A DNA stretch of 64,000 bases from JADLDB01 sp040755835 (GCA_040755835.1 JBFMAB010000070.1:1-64000), one strand, 5' to 3'. Shown: positions 52,690-61,403, counted from the stretch's first letter. Notes: generated by a model from the letters alone, not told the origin. Numbers and translations: made by a program.

Positions 52690-53991
52690 ATGAATCCACT
52701 GATCGTGTTGGCGGTGGTGCTGTTCGCAGGTGCCGTGGCGGCCCAGGAGACCCCGGACGCGGGCCCGGCCCCCGAGGAGGTGGCGGCGCCGCCGGCGGAC
52801 GTCCCCGCCGAGCCCATACGGGCCCTGGCCCCGCAGCCCGTCGCCGCGCCCGCGGTCGCCGAGCCCTCCCCCGCCCCCGCGGTGGGGAAGGACGAGGGCA
52901 CCGTGGTGAAGGCCGGCTTCGGCGAGGGCTTCACCGTCCAGCACGGGCCCTTCCGGTTCAACCTCCGCGGCCGCATGCAGCTGCAGGGCTTCGCCGTCGT
53001 CCCCACCGAGGACAGCAGCGCCCACCGCGCGAACGGCTTCATGATCCGCCGGGCGCGCCTCGTGTTGAAGACGGAGCTCCCCTACGAGCTCTCGCTCAAC
53101 CTCCAGCTGGCCTTCTCGAACCAGGACATGGAGCCCGACATGCCGAACGTGCTCCGCGACTTCTATGGGGAGTGGCGGCGGTTCCGCGACGTGTCGGTGC
53201 GCTTCGGCCAGGGCAAGGTGCCGTACGGCGTGCAGCGCGTCATCTCCTCGAGCGCGCAGCAGTTCGTCGATCGCTCAGTGGTGGTGGCGGAGTTCAACCT
53301 CGACCGCGACGTCGGCGTGACGCTCTTCTCCGACGATCTCCTCGGCCTCGGCGGCCGCCTGCAGTACGCGCTGAGCGTCTTCGGCGGCGATGGCCGCAAC
53401 CGAATCGGCCTGAACCAGGGCCTCCTGTACGTGGCCCGCCTGCGGGTGAGCCCCTTCGGGAAGTTCGACGAGAAGTGGGAGGGTGATCCGGACCGCTCCG
53501 ACCGGCTGCGCCTCGGGCTGGGCGGCGGGGTCGCCTACAACGTGATGACGAACCGCCCGAGGTCCACGATCAACACGCCCTACGTGGCCAACACCTTCGA
53601 CTACTTCCACGCCGGGGCGGATCTCGTCTTCAAGTGGAAGGGCTTCTCGGTCGCGTCCGAGTTCTTCTGGCGGCAGGCCGACGCGCTGTCGAAGACGGGT
53701 ATGTACAAGGACATGAGCGTCACCGAGTACTCGCGCCCGGGCTGGGGCTGGTTCGCGCAGGCTGGCTACTACGTGCTGCCGTGGCTGGAGCTCGGCGCGC
53801 GTTACGGGGACGCGCGGCCCTTCGGGGGCGCGGATCCGAAGTTTGCTCGCACGCGGGAGATCGGCGGCACCCTGAACTTCATGGTGAAGAAGCATGACCT
53901 CAAGCTGCAGGTCGACTCCTTCTGGCTCGACGACGGGAACTTCGGCGACGGCCGGTACCAGCTTCGGGCGCAGGCACAGATCTTCTTCTAG
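52690..53991 (+). CDS. Phosphate-selective porin O/P family protein
   Basis: A 433-residue outer-membrane protein. A signal peptide (cut near AVAA) is followed by a Pro/Ala-rich stretch (about 20-65) and a barrel with family features: FNLRGRMQLQGFAV, RRARLVLKTELPYELSLNLQ and FYGEWRRFRDVSVRFGQGKVPYG. It ends in Phe-Phe, as barrels do. OprO/OprP-type trimers take up phosphate or polyphosphate, although some relatives have other substrates. The start is ATG 52690; a longer frame start at 52576 would cover the regulatory repeats. Confidence 0.85.
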   Translation: MNPLIVLAVVLFAGAVAAQETPDAGPAPEEVAAPPADVPAEPIRALAPQPVAAPAVAEPSPAPAVGKDEGTVVKAGFGEGFTVQHGPFRFNLRGRMQLQGFAVVPTEDSSAHRANGFMIRRARLVLKTELPYELSLNLQLAFSNQDMEPDMPNVLRDFYGEWRRFRDVSVRFGQGKVPYGVQRVISSSAQQFVDRSVVVAEFNLDRDVGVTLFSDDLLGLGGRLQYALSVFGGDGRNRIGLNQGLLYVARLRVSPFGKFDEKWEGDPDRSDRLRLGLGGGVAYNVMTNRPRSTINTPYVANTFDYFHAGADLVFKWKGFSVASEFFWRQADALSKTGMYKDMSVTEYSRPGWGWFAQAGYYVLPWLELGARYGDARPFGGADPKFARTREIGGTLNFMVKKHDLKLQVDSFWLDDGNFGDGRYQLRAQAQIFF

Positions 53992-54347
53992 CGCGCGGGC
54001 TGCACCAGCCAGGCGTTGGCCTCGAGCTCGATGGGCGCGTCGGCGATGGAGGCGCCGGCCTCGCGGATCCAGTGCGCCTGGCTGAAGGCGTTGCCGCCCT
54101 TCGCGCAGACGGCCCGGCGGAGGTTCTCGAAGGTCTCCTCGTCGCTTCCGGCGGTGGGCACCTTCACCCAGCCGATGTTCTCGGCGCCCTCGGGTACGTC
54201 GGTGGCCGACGGGTAGTCGTGCACGCGGCATTCGCCGGGGGCGAAGCGCTCCACCTTCGGGGGCGCCTCCTTCACCAGCGGGCGAATCTCGGTGCGGCAG
54301 CCGGCCAGCGCGACGGCCGCGGCGGCCAGCGCAAACGCACGGCTCAT
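53988..54347 (-). CDS. Small lipoprotein, unknown
   Basis: A 119-residue protein with lipobox AAVALAGCRTE. The mature part is about 100 residues with two more Cys (GECRVHDYP, RAVCAKGGNAFS). The KGGNAFSQAHW end resembles small envelope lipoproteins in which a conserved GxxAF follows a Cys, but I cannot name the family. Its ATG overlaps the rpiB stop (ATGA). Its stop overlaps the porin stop by 4 nt on the opposite strand. Confidence 0.78.
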   Translation of the reverse strand: MSRAFALAAAAVALAGCRTEIRPLVKEAPPKVERFAPGECRVHDYPSATDVPEGAENIGWVKVPTAGSDEETFENLRRAVCAKGGNAFSQAHWIREAGASIADAPIELEANAWLVQPAR

Positions 54348-54793
54348 CGCTTTGCCTCCACCTGTCGGATCTTCTCGACGCGCGCCGCGTGCCGCCCGCC
54401 CTCGAAGCTCGTCGAGAGGAAGGCCTTGAGGATCTCGATCGCCAGCCCGCTGCCGGTGACGCGCTGGCCCAGGCACAGCACGTTGGCGTCGTTGTGGCCG
54501 CGGGCCATGCGCGCCTCGAACTCGGTGCGGCACAGCGCCGCGCGAATGCCGGGCACCTTGTTGGCGGTGATGCTCATGCCGGTGCCGGTGCCGCAGATCA
54601 GCACGCCGAGATCCGCCTCGCGGCCGGTGACCACGCCGGTCACCTTCTGGGCGTAGTCCGGGTAGTCCACCGAGTCGGTGGTGGCGGGGCCGAGATCGAG
54701 CGCGGTGTGGCCCAGCTTCTTCAGCTCGGCGACCAGCTCGGCCTTCAGAGCCACGCCGGCGTGATCCGAGGCGAGCGCGACGGTGAGTGCCAT
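54344..54793 (-). CDS. rpiB: Ribose-5-phosphate isomerase B
   Basis: A 149-residue enzyme of normal RpiB length. Signatures: VALASDHAGVALKAEL, the active-site Cys and phosphate loop in ICGTGTGMSITANKVPGIRAA, and HNDANVLCLGQR. It interconverts ribose-5- and ribulose-5-phosphate. The start is ATG 54793. It overlaps the following lipoprotein gene. A 139-nt piece of this gene is found again at 61441-61579. Confidence 0.94.
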   Translation of the reverse strand: MALTVALASDHAGVALKAELVAELKKLGHTALDLGPATTDSVDYPDYAQKVTGVVTGREADLGVLICGTGTGMSITANKVPGIRAALCRTEFEARMARGHNDANVLCLGQRVTGSGLAIEILKAFLSTSFEGGRHAARVEKIRQVEAKR

Positions 54794-54853
54794 ACCGGGT
54801 GCATACCCTCGCGTGGTGGACCCAGGCAATCGCGAGGGCAGCGCGCCGCGCCT

Positions 54854-56278
54854 TCAGCGCACGAAGTGCATGCGCCCGTTGCCCGGGTACGAAACCGGGC
54901 TCAGCCCGGGGCAGGTGTGCAGCCCGTTGGTCGCCACCTGGATCAACAGTGCGTCGGCCCCGACGGCGATCGCCGGCTTCTCGGGGTGCCAGGCCGCATG
55001 TTGCGGCGCGACCGGCTGGCCATTCACCGTGCACGACGCCAGCGTCGTCGGATCCGGCATCGCCGCGTTGAGCGAGGTGATGGTCTCGATCTCACCGGCC
55101 CCCCAGCTCGAAGGGCTCCCGCAGCCGCCCCGGCCGCAGACGTACGCCTTCACCCCGCTCGTCTGCGCCGTCGCGACCGCCACCTGCCCATTCCCAGCGG
55201 TGATCGCCACGCCGTGCTCGCCGTCGGTAACGCCCGTCGAGAACCCCACCCAGGAACTGGGGGCGCCACAGTTGGAGGTGCACTCGAACAGGTGCAGTTG
55301 GTTGTCGAAGGCCTTCGCGTCGGCCGGCGCGTTGGCCGGCAGCGTGCCCTGGTTGTACGCCACCGTCAGCGTGCCCTGTGGACTGGCGGCCAGGGCGAGC
55401 TGCCACCCGGCGTGCCAGAAGAGCGGCTGAGACAGCTGCCAGCTCGCCTGGCTGGTGCACTGGCCGGTGCACGACTGGTACCGCAGCGCCGACTGGCCGT
55501 CGTTGAAGAGCATGTGAAGGGTGGTGCCGTGCCCCGCCAGCACGAAGGCGCTGCGGGGGCTGTTCTGTGGAATCGAGGCGACGACGCCGCTCTGCCAGCT
55601 CGCCGCGCTGGAGCAGTTGCCCGCGCACGTCACCAGGCACGCCTTCCTGTCATTGAAGTCACTCATCAGGAAGGACAGGCGCCCCTGCGCGTCCAGCACC
55701 AGGCCCGAGTTCTGCGGGCTGTCGCAGTCGGCGGGCATGGGCAGCTCGGTCTTCGTCCAGTTCGCGGCCGCGCCGCAGCCGGACGCGCAGGTCGCGTAGA
55801 CCAGCGTGTGAGAGAAGGCGCCCGAGGAGTACGAGTACACCAGGTGCACACGCTGGTCGGCTCCTACGGCGAGGCGTGTATTCTGCGCGAAGGCCACCGA
55901 GTCCAACTCGGCCCACTGCCACTGCTGCGCGTCACCACACCCCTCGGCGCATTGCCCGTAGGCGATGCGGCCGCCAGAGGTGTGGTGCGACGCGTGCAGA
56001 ACGCCGTTGGAGCCAGCCGCCACCTGGGTGCTCATCACCAGCGTGGGAATGGTGAAGCTGCCGCCGGCCGCGGCCCCACCACCACCGCTGCCACCACCGC
56101 TGCCACCACCGCTGCCACCACCGCTGCCACCACCGGCTCCGCCACCACCGGCTCCGCCACCACCGGACCCGCCGCCGACCCCTGCGCCGCCGCCTCCGGC
56201 CCCTCCGCCGGTGCCCCCGCTCGAACCACCGCATGCCAACAGCAGCAACGAAACGAGCAGCCAACACGCGCGACGCAT
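54854..56278 (-). CDS. Gly-linker lipoprotein with beta-propeller-like repeats
   Basis: A 474-residue protein. The start is ATG 56278, preceded by GAGAGG at good distance; an upstream ATG at 56302 lacks this. The lipobox is LLLLACGG, then a 65-residue Gly/Ser linker. The mature domain has repeated units with paired Cys followed by W, such as YATCASGCGAAANWTK and YQSCTGQCTSQASWQL, about five times. That suggests a disulfide-stabilised propeller displayed away from the membrane. The function is unknown; it may be part of a surface operon with the fibre protein upstream. Confidence 0.8.
   Translation of the reverse strand: MRRACWLLVSLLLLACGGSSGGTGGGAGGGGAGVGGGSGGGGAGGGGAGGGSGGGSGGGSGGGSGGGGAAAGGSFTIPTLVMSTQVAAGSNGVLHASHHTSGGRIAYGQCAEGCGDAQQWQWAELDSVAFAQNTRLAVGADQRVHLVYSYSSGAFSHTLVYATCASGCGAAANWTKTELPMPADCDSPQNSGLVLDAQGRLSFLMSDFNDRKACLVTCAGNCSSAASWQSGVVASIPQNSPRSAFVLAGHGTTLHMLFNDGQSALRYQSCTGQCTSQASWQLSQPLFWHAGWQLALAASPQGTLTVAYNQGTLPANAPADAKAFDNQLHLFECTSNCGAPSSWVGFSTGVTDGEHGVAITAGNGQVAVATAQTSGVKAYVCGRGGCGSPSSWGAGEIETITSLNAAMPDPTTLASCTVNGQPVAPQHAAWHPEKPAIAVGADALLIQVATNGLHTCPGLSPVSYPGNGRMHFVR
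56080..56170 (-). repeat. 12-nt tandem repeats coding the Gly/Ser linker
   Basis: On the plus strand the unit gctgccaccacc is repeated about five times with small changes, encoding Gly-Gly-Ser-Gly on the minus strand. Unit number is likely variable, changing linker length in steps of four residues without loss of frame. Confidence 0.7.
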
Positions 56279-56308
56279 GAGTTTCCTCTCGTAGGAGACC
56301 ATGAAGGA

Positions 56309-57460
56309 CTACTCCGTCTCGAGCGCGGCCAGGCGCCGTTCCAGCACCGCCAGGCGGCGCGCCAACTCGGCGTTCTCGCGCTCGAGCCTGGTGTTGAGCC
56401 CCTGGATGGCGGCCAGCGCCACCCCCGCTTCGTCCACCGTCGCGATGCGCTGCGGGTCCTTGCCGAGCTTGAAGGCCGCCGCGAAGTCCTCGGCCATGGG
56501 CCCCAGGTGACGGCCCTCGTCAGACGACTTGTACTCCCAGCTCGAGATGGGGAGCCCGACCAGCGTCTCGAGGACCTCCTCGGGGTCAATTGCCTTCACC
56601 GCCCGCTTGAACTCGCGGGACGAGCCGTTGGTCCACGTACCGCCGGCCGACAGGTAGGCGCCGTTGCCAGGGCGGCCTCCGTCTCCCACCATGAGCGGGA
56701 CGTTGCCGACGCCGGAGACGAAGGTGTCGCCCCGGTTGACCGCCAGGAAACCCTGATCCGTGATGACGAGCCGCCGTCTCTGCTGGTTGACGTTCGCCGA
56801 GTCGTACGAGTCGACGTAGAACCACGCCCCGGAGGTGGGAGTCGCGTCACCTACCGAGACCAGGAAGCCTTCGCTCCTGTCGTACTGCCGCAGGAAGAGG
56901 TTGGCGTAATCGCCGGAGAAGTTGTTCATCCCCTGGACCGTCAGCTCGATGTCCGCCGGGGGCGACACCGTATTGACGCCGACGCGTCCCTCGGCCAGCC
57001 GCATCACCGAGGCGGCGTTGACGCGCAGGTCGAGCTGCGCCGTGTCGGCGGTGCCCAGGTAGTCCGTCGCAGGGTTGGTGCCGGTGTTGCCTCCTCGGCG
57101 CCAGGTCGTCGAGTTCAACGTGGTGACGCTCGTGTTGAGGGTACCCACGGTGGACTGCAGGGTCGACACGGTCGACTGCAGCGTGCCGACGTCTGACTGC
57201 AGCGCGGTGATGTTCCCCTGCAACGTCGTGACGTTCCCCTGCAGCGTGCCCACCTGCCCCTCTGCGGTCTGCAGCCGGGTGTGGTTGTCGTCGACGCTGG
57301 CCTTCACGGCCGAGAAGTTCGCGTTGACGTCCGCGGCCCGCGCAGGAGAGCCCGGTGTGAACGAGTACGGGATCGTCACGCTGCTCGCCAGGGCCGTGGC
57401 GCCCACCAGGAGCGCCGTCGAAAGGGCCGTTTTTACTTTTCGTTTCGTGTCGTAATTCAT
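56309..57460 (-). CDS. Exported fibre protein with coiled coil and S74 chaperone end
   Basis: A 383-residue protein. The start is ATG 57460, which has GGAG upstream. A signal peptide is followed by a coiled coil with seven-residue periodicity (repeats of TLQxxVx, about 65-115), a beta-rich middle, and a C-terminal Peptidase_S74 / intramolecular chaperone domain. That domain contains TNGSSREFKRAVKAIDPEEV (with the Ser/Lys dyad region) and WEYKSSDEGRHLGPMAEDF, and ends in a Leu-zipper-like helix. Such ends trimerise tail fibres and then may be cut off. It looks like a phage-fibre-type trimer recruited as a cell-surface protein. Confidence 0.85.
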   Translation of the reverse strand: MNYDTKRKVKTALSTALLVGATALASSVTIPYSFTPGSPARAADVNANFSAVKASVDDNHTRLQTAEGQVGTLQGNVTTLQGNITALQSDVGTLQSTVSTLQSTVGTLNTSVTTLNSTTWRRGGNTGTNPATDYLGTADTAQLDLRVNAASVMRLAEGRVGVNTVSPPADIELTVQGMNNFSGDYANLFLRQYDRSEGFLVSVGDATPTSGAWFYVDSYDSANVNQQRRRLVITDQGFLAVNRGDTFVSGVGNVPLMVGDGGRPGNGAYLSAGGTWTNGSSREFKRAVKAIDPEEVLETLVGLPISSWEYKSSDEGRHLGPMAEDFAAAFKLGKDPQRIATVDEAGVALAAIQGLNTRLERENAELARRLAVLERRLAALETE

Positions 57461-57482
57461 GGTTTCAATCTCCATTCACGTT

Positions 57483-57857
57483 TTACTGCCAAATCAACGT
57501 ATCCCACACGTTCAGGTCCCAGGCGTGAGGCGCTCCGCCATCGACGCCCGAGCCCCCCCCGGTGCCGCCGCCGGTGCCGCCGCCGGTGCCGCCGCCGGTG
57601 CCGCCGCCGATGCCGCCGCCGATGCCGCCGCCGACGCCACCGCCGATGCCGCCGCCGACGCCACCGCCGATGCCGCCGCCCGCACCGCCACCGACCGAGC
57701 CGCCACCGCCGCCCGTCGCGGGCCTTGGCGCACACACGTCTCGTTCGCACCGCTGGTCGCTCGGGCAATCCGCGTCGATCCGGCACGTCTGGGCGGGCGG
57801 CGCGCAGGCCCAACCCACCGCGAGCACGACCCACCCCAACCACTGGCTTCGTTTCAT
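57483..57857 (-). CDS. Small Cys-rich, Gly-repeat lipoprotein
   Basis: A 124-residue protein starting at ATG 57857 with a strong GGGAGGA site. The hydrophobic N-terminus ends in GWACAPP, a weak lipobox. A short Cys-rich unit follows (CRIDADCPSDQRCERDVC), then about 55 residues of Gly with every fourth residue Ile, Val or Thr, and a final NVWDTLIWQ. It is the first gene of a three-gene minus-strand operon, 22 nt before the fibre gene. A surface-anchored tether is a reasonable guess. Confidence 0.75.
   Translation of the reverse strand: MKRSQWLGWVVLAVGWACAPPAQTCRIDADCPSDQRCERDVCAPRPATGGGGGSVGGGAGGGIGGGVGGGIGGGVGGGIGGGIGGGTGGGTGGGTGGGTGGGSGVDGGAPHAWDLNVWDTLIWQ
57553..57680 (-). repeat. About ten 12-nt tandem repeats plus a run of eight C
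   Basis: On the plus strand, units such as ccggtgccgccg and ccgatgccgccg follow each other from about 57559 to 57680 and encode the Gly-rich tail of the minus-strand gene. A run of eight C (57553-57560) sits at one end. Both are prone to slippage: unit changes keep the frame, while changes in the C-run would shift it. Confidence 0.7.
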
Positions 57858-57948
57858 CGTCGTCCTCCCTCGGGAAGGACTCCCGCCTGGCCACGCACTT
57901 TTCACGAAACCGGATGACGCAATGATCCCGGGCACCTACACTGCGCTG

Positions 57949-58686
57949 ATGCCCTGGGACGTCACGAGCGCCGAGTTCGAAGCATGGGCCGCGGCCCACC
58001 CCGATTCGACGGCGAGCGCGGAGGACGTGCGGCTCGCCATCGCCTGCGCACGCGGCGACGCGGCCGCCCAGGCCGATTTCGATGGCCGCTACCGTCCCAC
58101 CATCGAGGCGGCCATTCGCCGCCTGGGCGACCACGACTTCGTGCAGGACGTCGCCCAGCGGGTGCGTGAGCGCCTGCTGATGGGCCAGGGTGGCGCCACC
58201 CCGCGGATCGCCGAGTACGGAGGCCGCGGCTCTCTCGCCCGCTTCGTGCAGGCCGTCGCCGTGCGCACCGCGCTCAAACGGCTCGAGCAACGCCGACGCC
58301 AGCTCGGCCAGCACGACAGCTCGGACGCGCTGCTCGAACTCCCCGCGCGCGGCGACGATCCTGAGCTCGAGTTGGTGAAGCTGCGCTACCGGGCCGAATT
58401 CAAGGAGGCCTTCGCCGCCGCGCTCGACGCGCTCGAGCCCACCCTGCAGGCCGCCGTGCGCCAGGTGTACGGCGACGGGCTGACCCTCGCCGAGGTGGGC
58501 AAGCTGTACGGCTGGTCGGTGCCGACGGCCTCGCGCCGCCTCGCCGACGCGCGCAAGGCCCTGCTGGAAGGCACCCGCGCCCACCTCGCCGAGAAGCTGC
58601 GCCTCGACCCCCGGGGCGTCGACAGCCTGCTACGAGTCATCGAGAGCCGGCTGTCGATCGACGCCCTCGTTCAGGGACAGGGCTGA
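57949..58686 (+). CDS. ECF-type RNA polymerase sigma factor (myxobacterial type)
   Basis: A 245-residue protein. Region 2 is seen around DVRLAIACARGDAAAQADFDGRYRP to AQRVRERLL, and region 4 as LDALEPTLQAAVRQVYGDGLTLAEVGKLYG followed by VPTASRRLADARKAL. The atypical region 2 resembles the ECF group common in Myxococcus. ATG 57949 is chosen because TACACT (57937-57942) ends 6 nt upstream; ATG 57922 is an in-frame alternative. Its 3' end overlaps the convergent kinase gene by 16 nt. It is divergent from the surface operon, which it may control. Confidence 0.82.
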   Translation: MPWDVTSAEFEAWAAAHPDSTASAEDVRLAIACARGDAAAQADFDGRYRPTIEAAIRRLGDHDFVQDVAQRVRERLLMGQGGATPRIAEYGGRGSLARFVQAVAVRTALKRLEQRRRQLGQHDSSDALLELPARGDDPELELVKLRYRAEFKEAFAAALDALEPTLQAAVRQVYGDGLTLAEVGKLYGWSVPTASRRLADARKALLEGTRAHLAEKLRLDPRGVDSLLRVIESRLSIDALVQGQG

Positions 58687-61403
58687 CGCGCGAAGGCGGC
58701 GTCGTCCTGCATCGCGGGGAAGAGCTCGCCGTCCTTCTCGAGCGCCTCGAACAGCGCCTTCGCCGAGGCGAGGCCGTGGCAGCCCTCTTCGCGACGCGCC
58801 ACCGCCAGGAGCGCGCGGCTCCGCTGCGTCAGCGCCATCGCCAGGCGGCCCCTCAGCCGGGCGTTGGCGGGCTCCGCTTCGGCCAGGGCCGTGAAGGTTT
58901 CGACGGAGGCCCCGAGCGCCTCGGCGGCGGCGGCGTGCCGTCGTTGGCGCAGCAGCACTTCACCCAGCCCGTGCTGTCCGTCGCCGAGCCACTCCCGCAC
59001 CGCGGCGTTCGTCGGGTCGCCGGCGAGTTCGGCCTTCGCGCGGTCCCGCACGGTGGCAAACGCCTTCGCCGCGAGCTCGTACCGGCCCGCCTCGAGGGCG
59101 GTGTAGCCCTGCCGGGTGAAGGTCGCGAGGAGATCCCGCCGAGCCACCGCCGTCGGCTCGGCCTGCTCGAGGCGCTCGAGCACCTCGACCGCCTCGCCGA
59201 TCGCCGCCAGCGCCTCGTCGTAGCGGCCGAGGCCCGCCAGCGCACGGCACTGCGGCGCGAGGGCGACGCCGAGATCCCGCAGGGCGACGGCGTTCCCCGG
59301 ATCCGCCTTGACCTCGGCGCGCGCCAGGTCCAGGGCCCGGGTCGTGAACGGGAGCGCGCGCGCGTATTCCTGCGCGAACAGGTGCGCCTCACCCAGCGTG
59401 CCGATGACGATCGCCCGGGCGCGCCGGGCCGACGCCGAGTTCGGCTGCTGCCGCACCGCCTCGTCCAGCACCTGCACCGCCTCCTCGCGCTCCCGCAACG
59501 CGTCGTCACGGCGCCCGAGCTGCAGGTGCAGGTCGGCGAGCGAGTTGAGGCTGACCGCGAGGCCCCGCAGAAATCGGGCGTCCGCGGCGAGCGCGACCAC
59601 GGCCCGACGGGTGGTGAGCGACGCGTCGATCGCCTCGGCGGCTGCGTCGAGGCGGTTCTGCTGAAGGTACACCTGCCCGAGCGCCAGCTCGGCGCGCGAC
59701 AACTCGAAGCGTTGCTCGGCGTCGTCGGGCGCCTCTTCGGCGAGCGCCGACCCCACCCTCCGGGCGCGCTCGTAGGCGGCGATCGCGTCGTCCAGCTTGC
59801 CGCTCACCTCCTCGATCGCCCCCAGCTTCTCGTCGCTCAGCGCCAACGCCCGCCGGGCGACGCGGTCGGCTGGCGCTGCCTTGAGCACCGCCTCGGCGAG
59901 CGCCCGCCCGCGCCGGTAGCTCTGCTGCGCGCCGGCCGTGTCGCCGAGGCTGGCGCCGAACGGATCGCCCTGCGCGTCTCCCACCTTGAGGTAGGCCAGC
60001 GCGACTTCGCCTTGCAGCACGGCGTCTCCTTCCGCCTCGGCCGCCAGGGAGTCGAGGTAGCCCAGCGCGTCCCGCACCAGCCGCTCGCGCATCGCGGTGG
60101 CGCCGGGGAGATCGGCGATGCCGTCGTGGTAGTCGAACACCACGGCCCTCGCGAGCGAGCGCAGCTGATCGAACCTGCGCTGGGCACGCTCGGCCTGGGC
60201 GCGGGCGCGGCGGGCCTGCCACAACGTCGCCGCCAGGCCCCCGGTGAGCGACAGGACCAGCAGCGCAACGCCGGCGACGACGAGCCGGTGCCGGCGGACG
60301 AAGCGGATCAGGCGGTAGCGTGCGTCGCCCCGGCGCGCGACCGGCACGTCGCCGTCGAGCCACGCGCGCAGATCTGCCGCCAGCGCCGCCGCCGAGGGGT
60401 AGCGATCTTCGGGGCGCTTGCGCAGCGCCGTCGCCACGACGGCGTCGAGGTCGCCTTCGATGTGCCGCGCGAGGTGCGCGTGGGTCGCGCTCCGCCGGGC
60501 CGCGCGGCTGACCGGCTCGGGCTCGTCGTCGGAGATGGCGCGGAGCAGCGCGTCGACGCGGTCCGGCGGGACGCGGTAGGGCGATGCCCCGGTGAGGAGC
60601 TCGTACAGCACCACTCCCAGCGAGTAGATGTCGGAGCCGGTCGCCACCGGCGCGCCGCGCACCTGCTCCGGGGAGGCATACGCGGGCGTCATGGGCGCGT
60701 GGCCCGTGGCGGTCAGCCGCACATCGTGCTCGAGCATGCGCGCGATGCCGAAGTCGACGAGGTGGGGCCGGCCGCCGCGATCGACGAGCACGTTGGCCGG
60801 CTTCAGATCGCGGTGCACCACCAGGTGCCGGTGCGCGTGGTCCACCGCGTCCAGCACCGGCAGCAAGAGCTCGACGCGCTGCCGCGCCGACAACCCATGC
60901 CGCTCGCAATAGCGATCGATGGGCTCGCCGTCGATGAAGTCCATCGCGAACCAGGGCCGCCGGTCGACCGTCTCACCGGCGTCGAGCAGCCGGGCGATGT
61001 GGGGGTGCTCGAGGGCCGCGAGGATGTGGCGCTCGTGCACGAAGCGCGCGGCGTCCCCCTCGCGCGGCTCGTGGGAGACCTTGACCGCCACCTGCCGGGC
61101 CAGCTGCGGATCCCACGCCGCCCACACGGTCCCCATGCCTCCGGCGCCCACCTTCTCCCGCAACAGGTACCGCCCGGCGCGCGGGCCCTCCGACGGCTCG
61201 CCGCCACGGCTCAGCTCGGACAGGACGCCGCGGCAGACGACGCAGGCGGCGACATGCGCAGTCATCTGCTCGACTTGTCCGGGCGTCGCGAGGCCTTCGA
61301 CCCAGGCGGCCAGCGCCTCGTCACTCGGGTGTTCCCCATCTGCAGTCATCCGGGGACGGGAGTTCACACCCCGCGAGCGCTGACGACCACTCCTTTCCGT
61401 CAT
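58671..61403 (-). CDS. Ser/Thr protein kinase with zinc-finger, membrane helix and TPR region
   Basis: A 910-residue protein. Near residues 45-62 is an anti-sigma-type zinc motif (AHVAACVVC). The kinase domain, about 78-350, has VGAGGMGTVWAAWD, VAVKV, HRDLKPANVLVD, VDFGIAR and YASPEQ. One membrane helix follows near 375-397 (VVAGVALLVLSLTGGLAATLW), then about 500 residues of TPR-like repeats. Start ATG 61403 has GGGGGAG upstream; 61349 is an alternative. The zinc motif plus the convergent ECF gene suggests a link to sigma control, as in kinase-associated ECF systems. The N-terminal half would be cytoplasmic. Confidence 0.88.
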   Translation of the reverse strand: MTERSGRQRSRGVNSRPRMTADGEHPSDEALAAWVEGLATPGQVEQMTAHVAACVVCRGVLSELSRGGEPSEGPRAGRYLLREKVGAGGMGTVWAAWDPQLARQVAVKVSHEPREGDAARFVHERHILAALEHPHIARLLDAGETVDRRPWFAMDFIDGEPIDRYCERHGLSARQRVELLLPVLDAVDHAHRHLVVHRDLKPANVLVDRGGRPHLVDFGIARMLEHDVRLTATGHAPMTPAYASPEQVRGAPVATGSDIYSLGVVLYELLTGASPYRVPPDRVDALLRAISDDEPEPVSRAARRSATHAHLARHIEGDLDAVVATALRKRPEDRYPSAAALAADLRAWLDGDVPVARRGDARYRLIRFVRRHRLVVAGVALLVLSLTGGLAATLWQARRARAQAERAQRRFDQLRSLARAVVFDYHDGIADLPGATAMRERLVRDALGYLDSLAAEAEGDAVLQGEVALAYLKVGDAQGDPFGASLGDTAGAQQSYRRGRALAEAVLKAAPADRVARRALALSDEKLGAIEEVSGKLDDAIAAYERARRVGSALAEEAPDDAEQRFELSRAELALGQVYLQQNRLDAAAEAIDASLTTRRAVVALAADARFLRGLAVSLNSLADLHLQLGRRDDALREREEAVQVLDEAVRQQPNSASARRARAIVIGTLGEAHLFAQEYARALPFTTRALDLARAEVKADPGNAVALRDLGVALAPQCRALAGLGRYDEALAAIGEAVEVLERLEQAEPTAVARRDLLATFTRQGYTALEAGRYELAAKAFATVRDRAKAELAGDPTNAAVREWLGDGQHGLGEVLLRQRRHAAAAEALGASVETFTALAEAEPANARLRGRLAMALTQRSRALLAVARREEGCHGLASAKALFEALEKDGELFPAMQDDAAFARQPCP

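Noticed and set aside
53988..55034. A 348-codon minus-strand frame spanning the small lipoprotein and rpiB
   Set aside because: Only its last 119 codons are the lipoprotein; the rest is rpiB read in the wrong frame.
57553..57680. Possible CRISPR array or regulatory repeats
   Set aside because: The units are only 12 nt, contiguous without spacers, and encode an in-frame Gly repeat.
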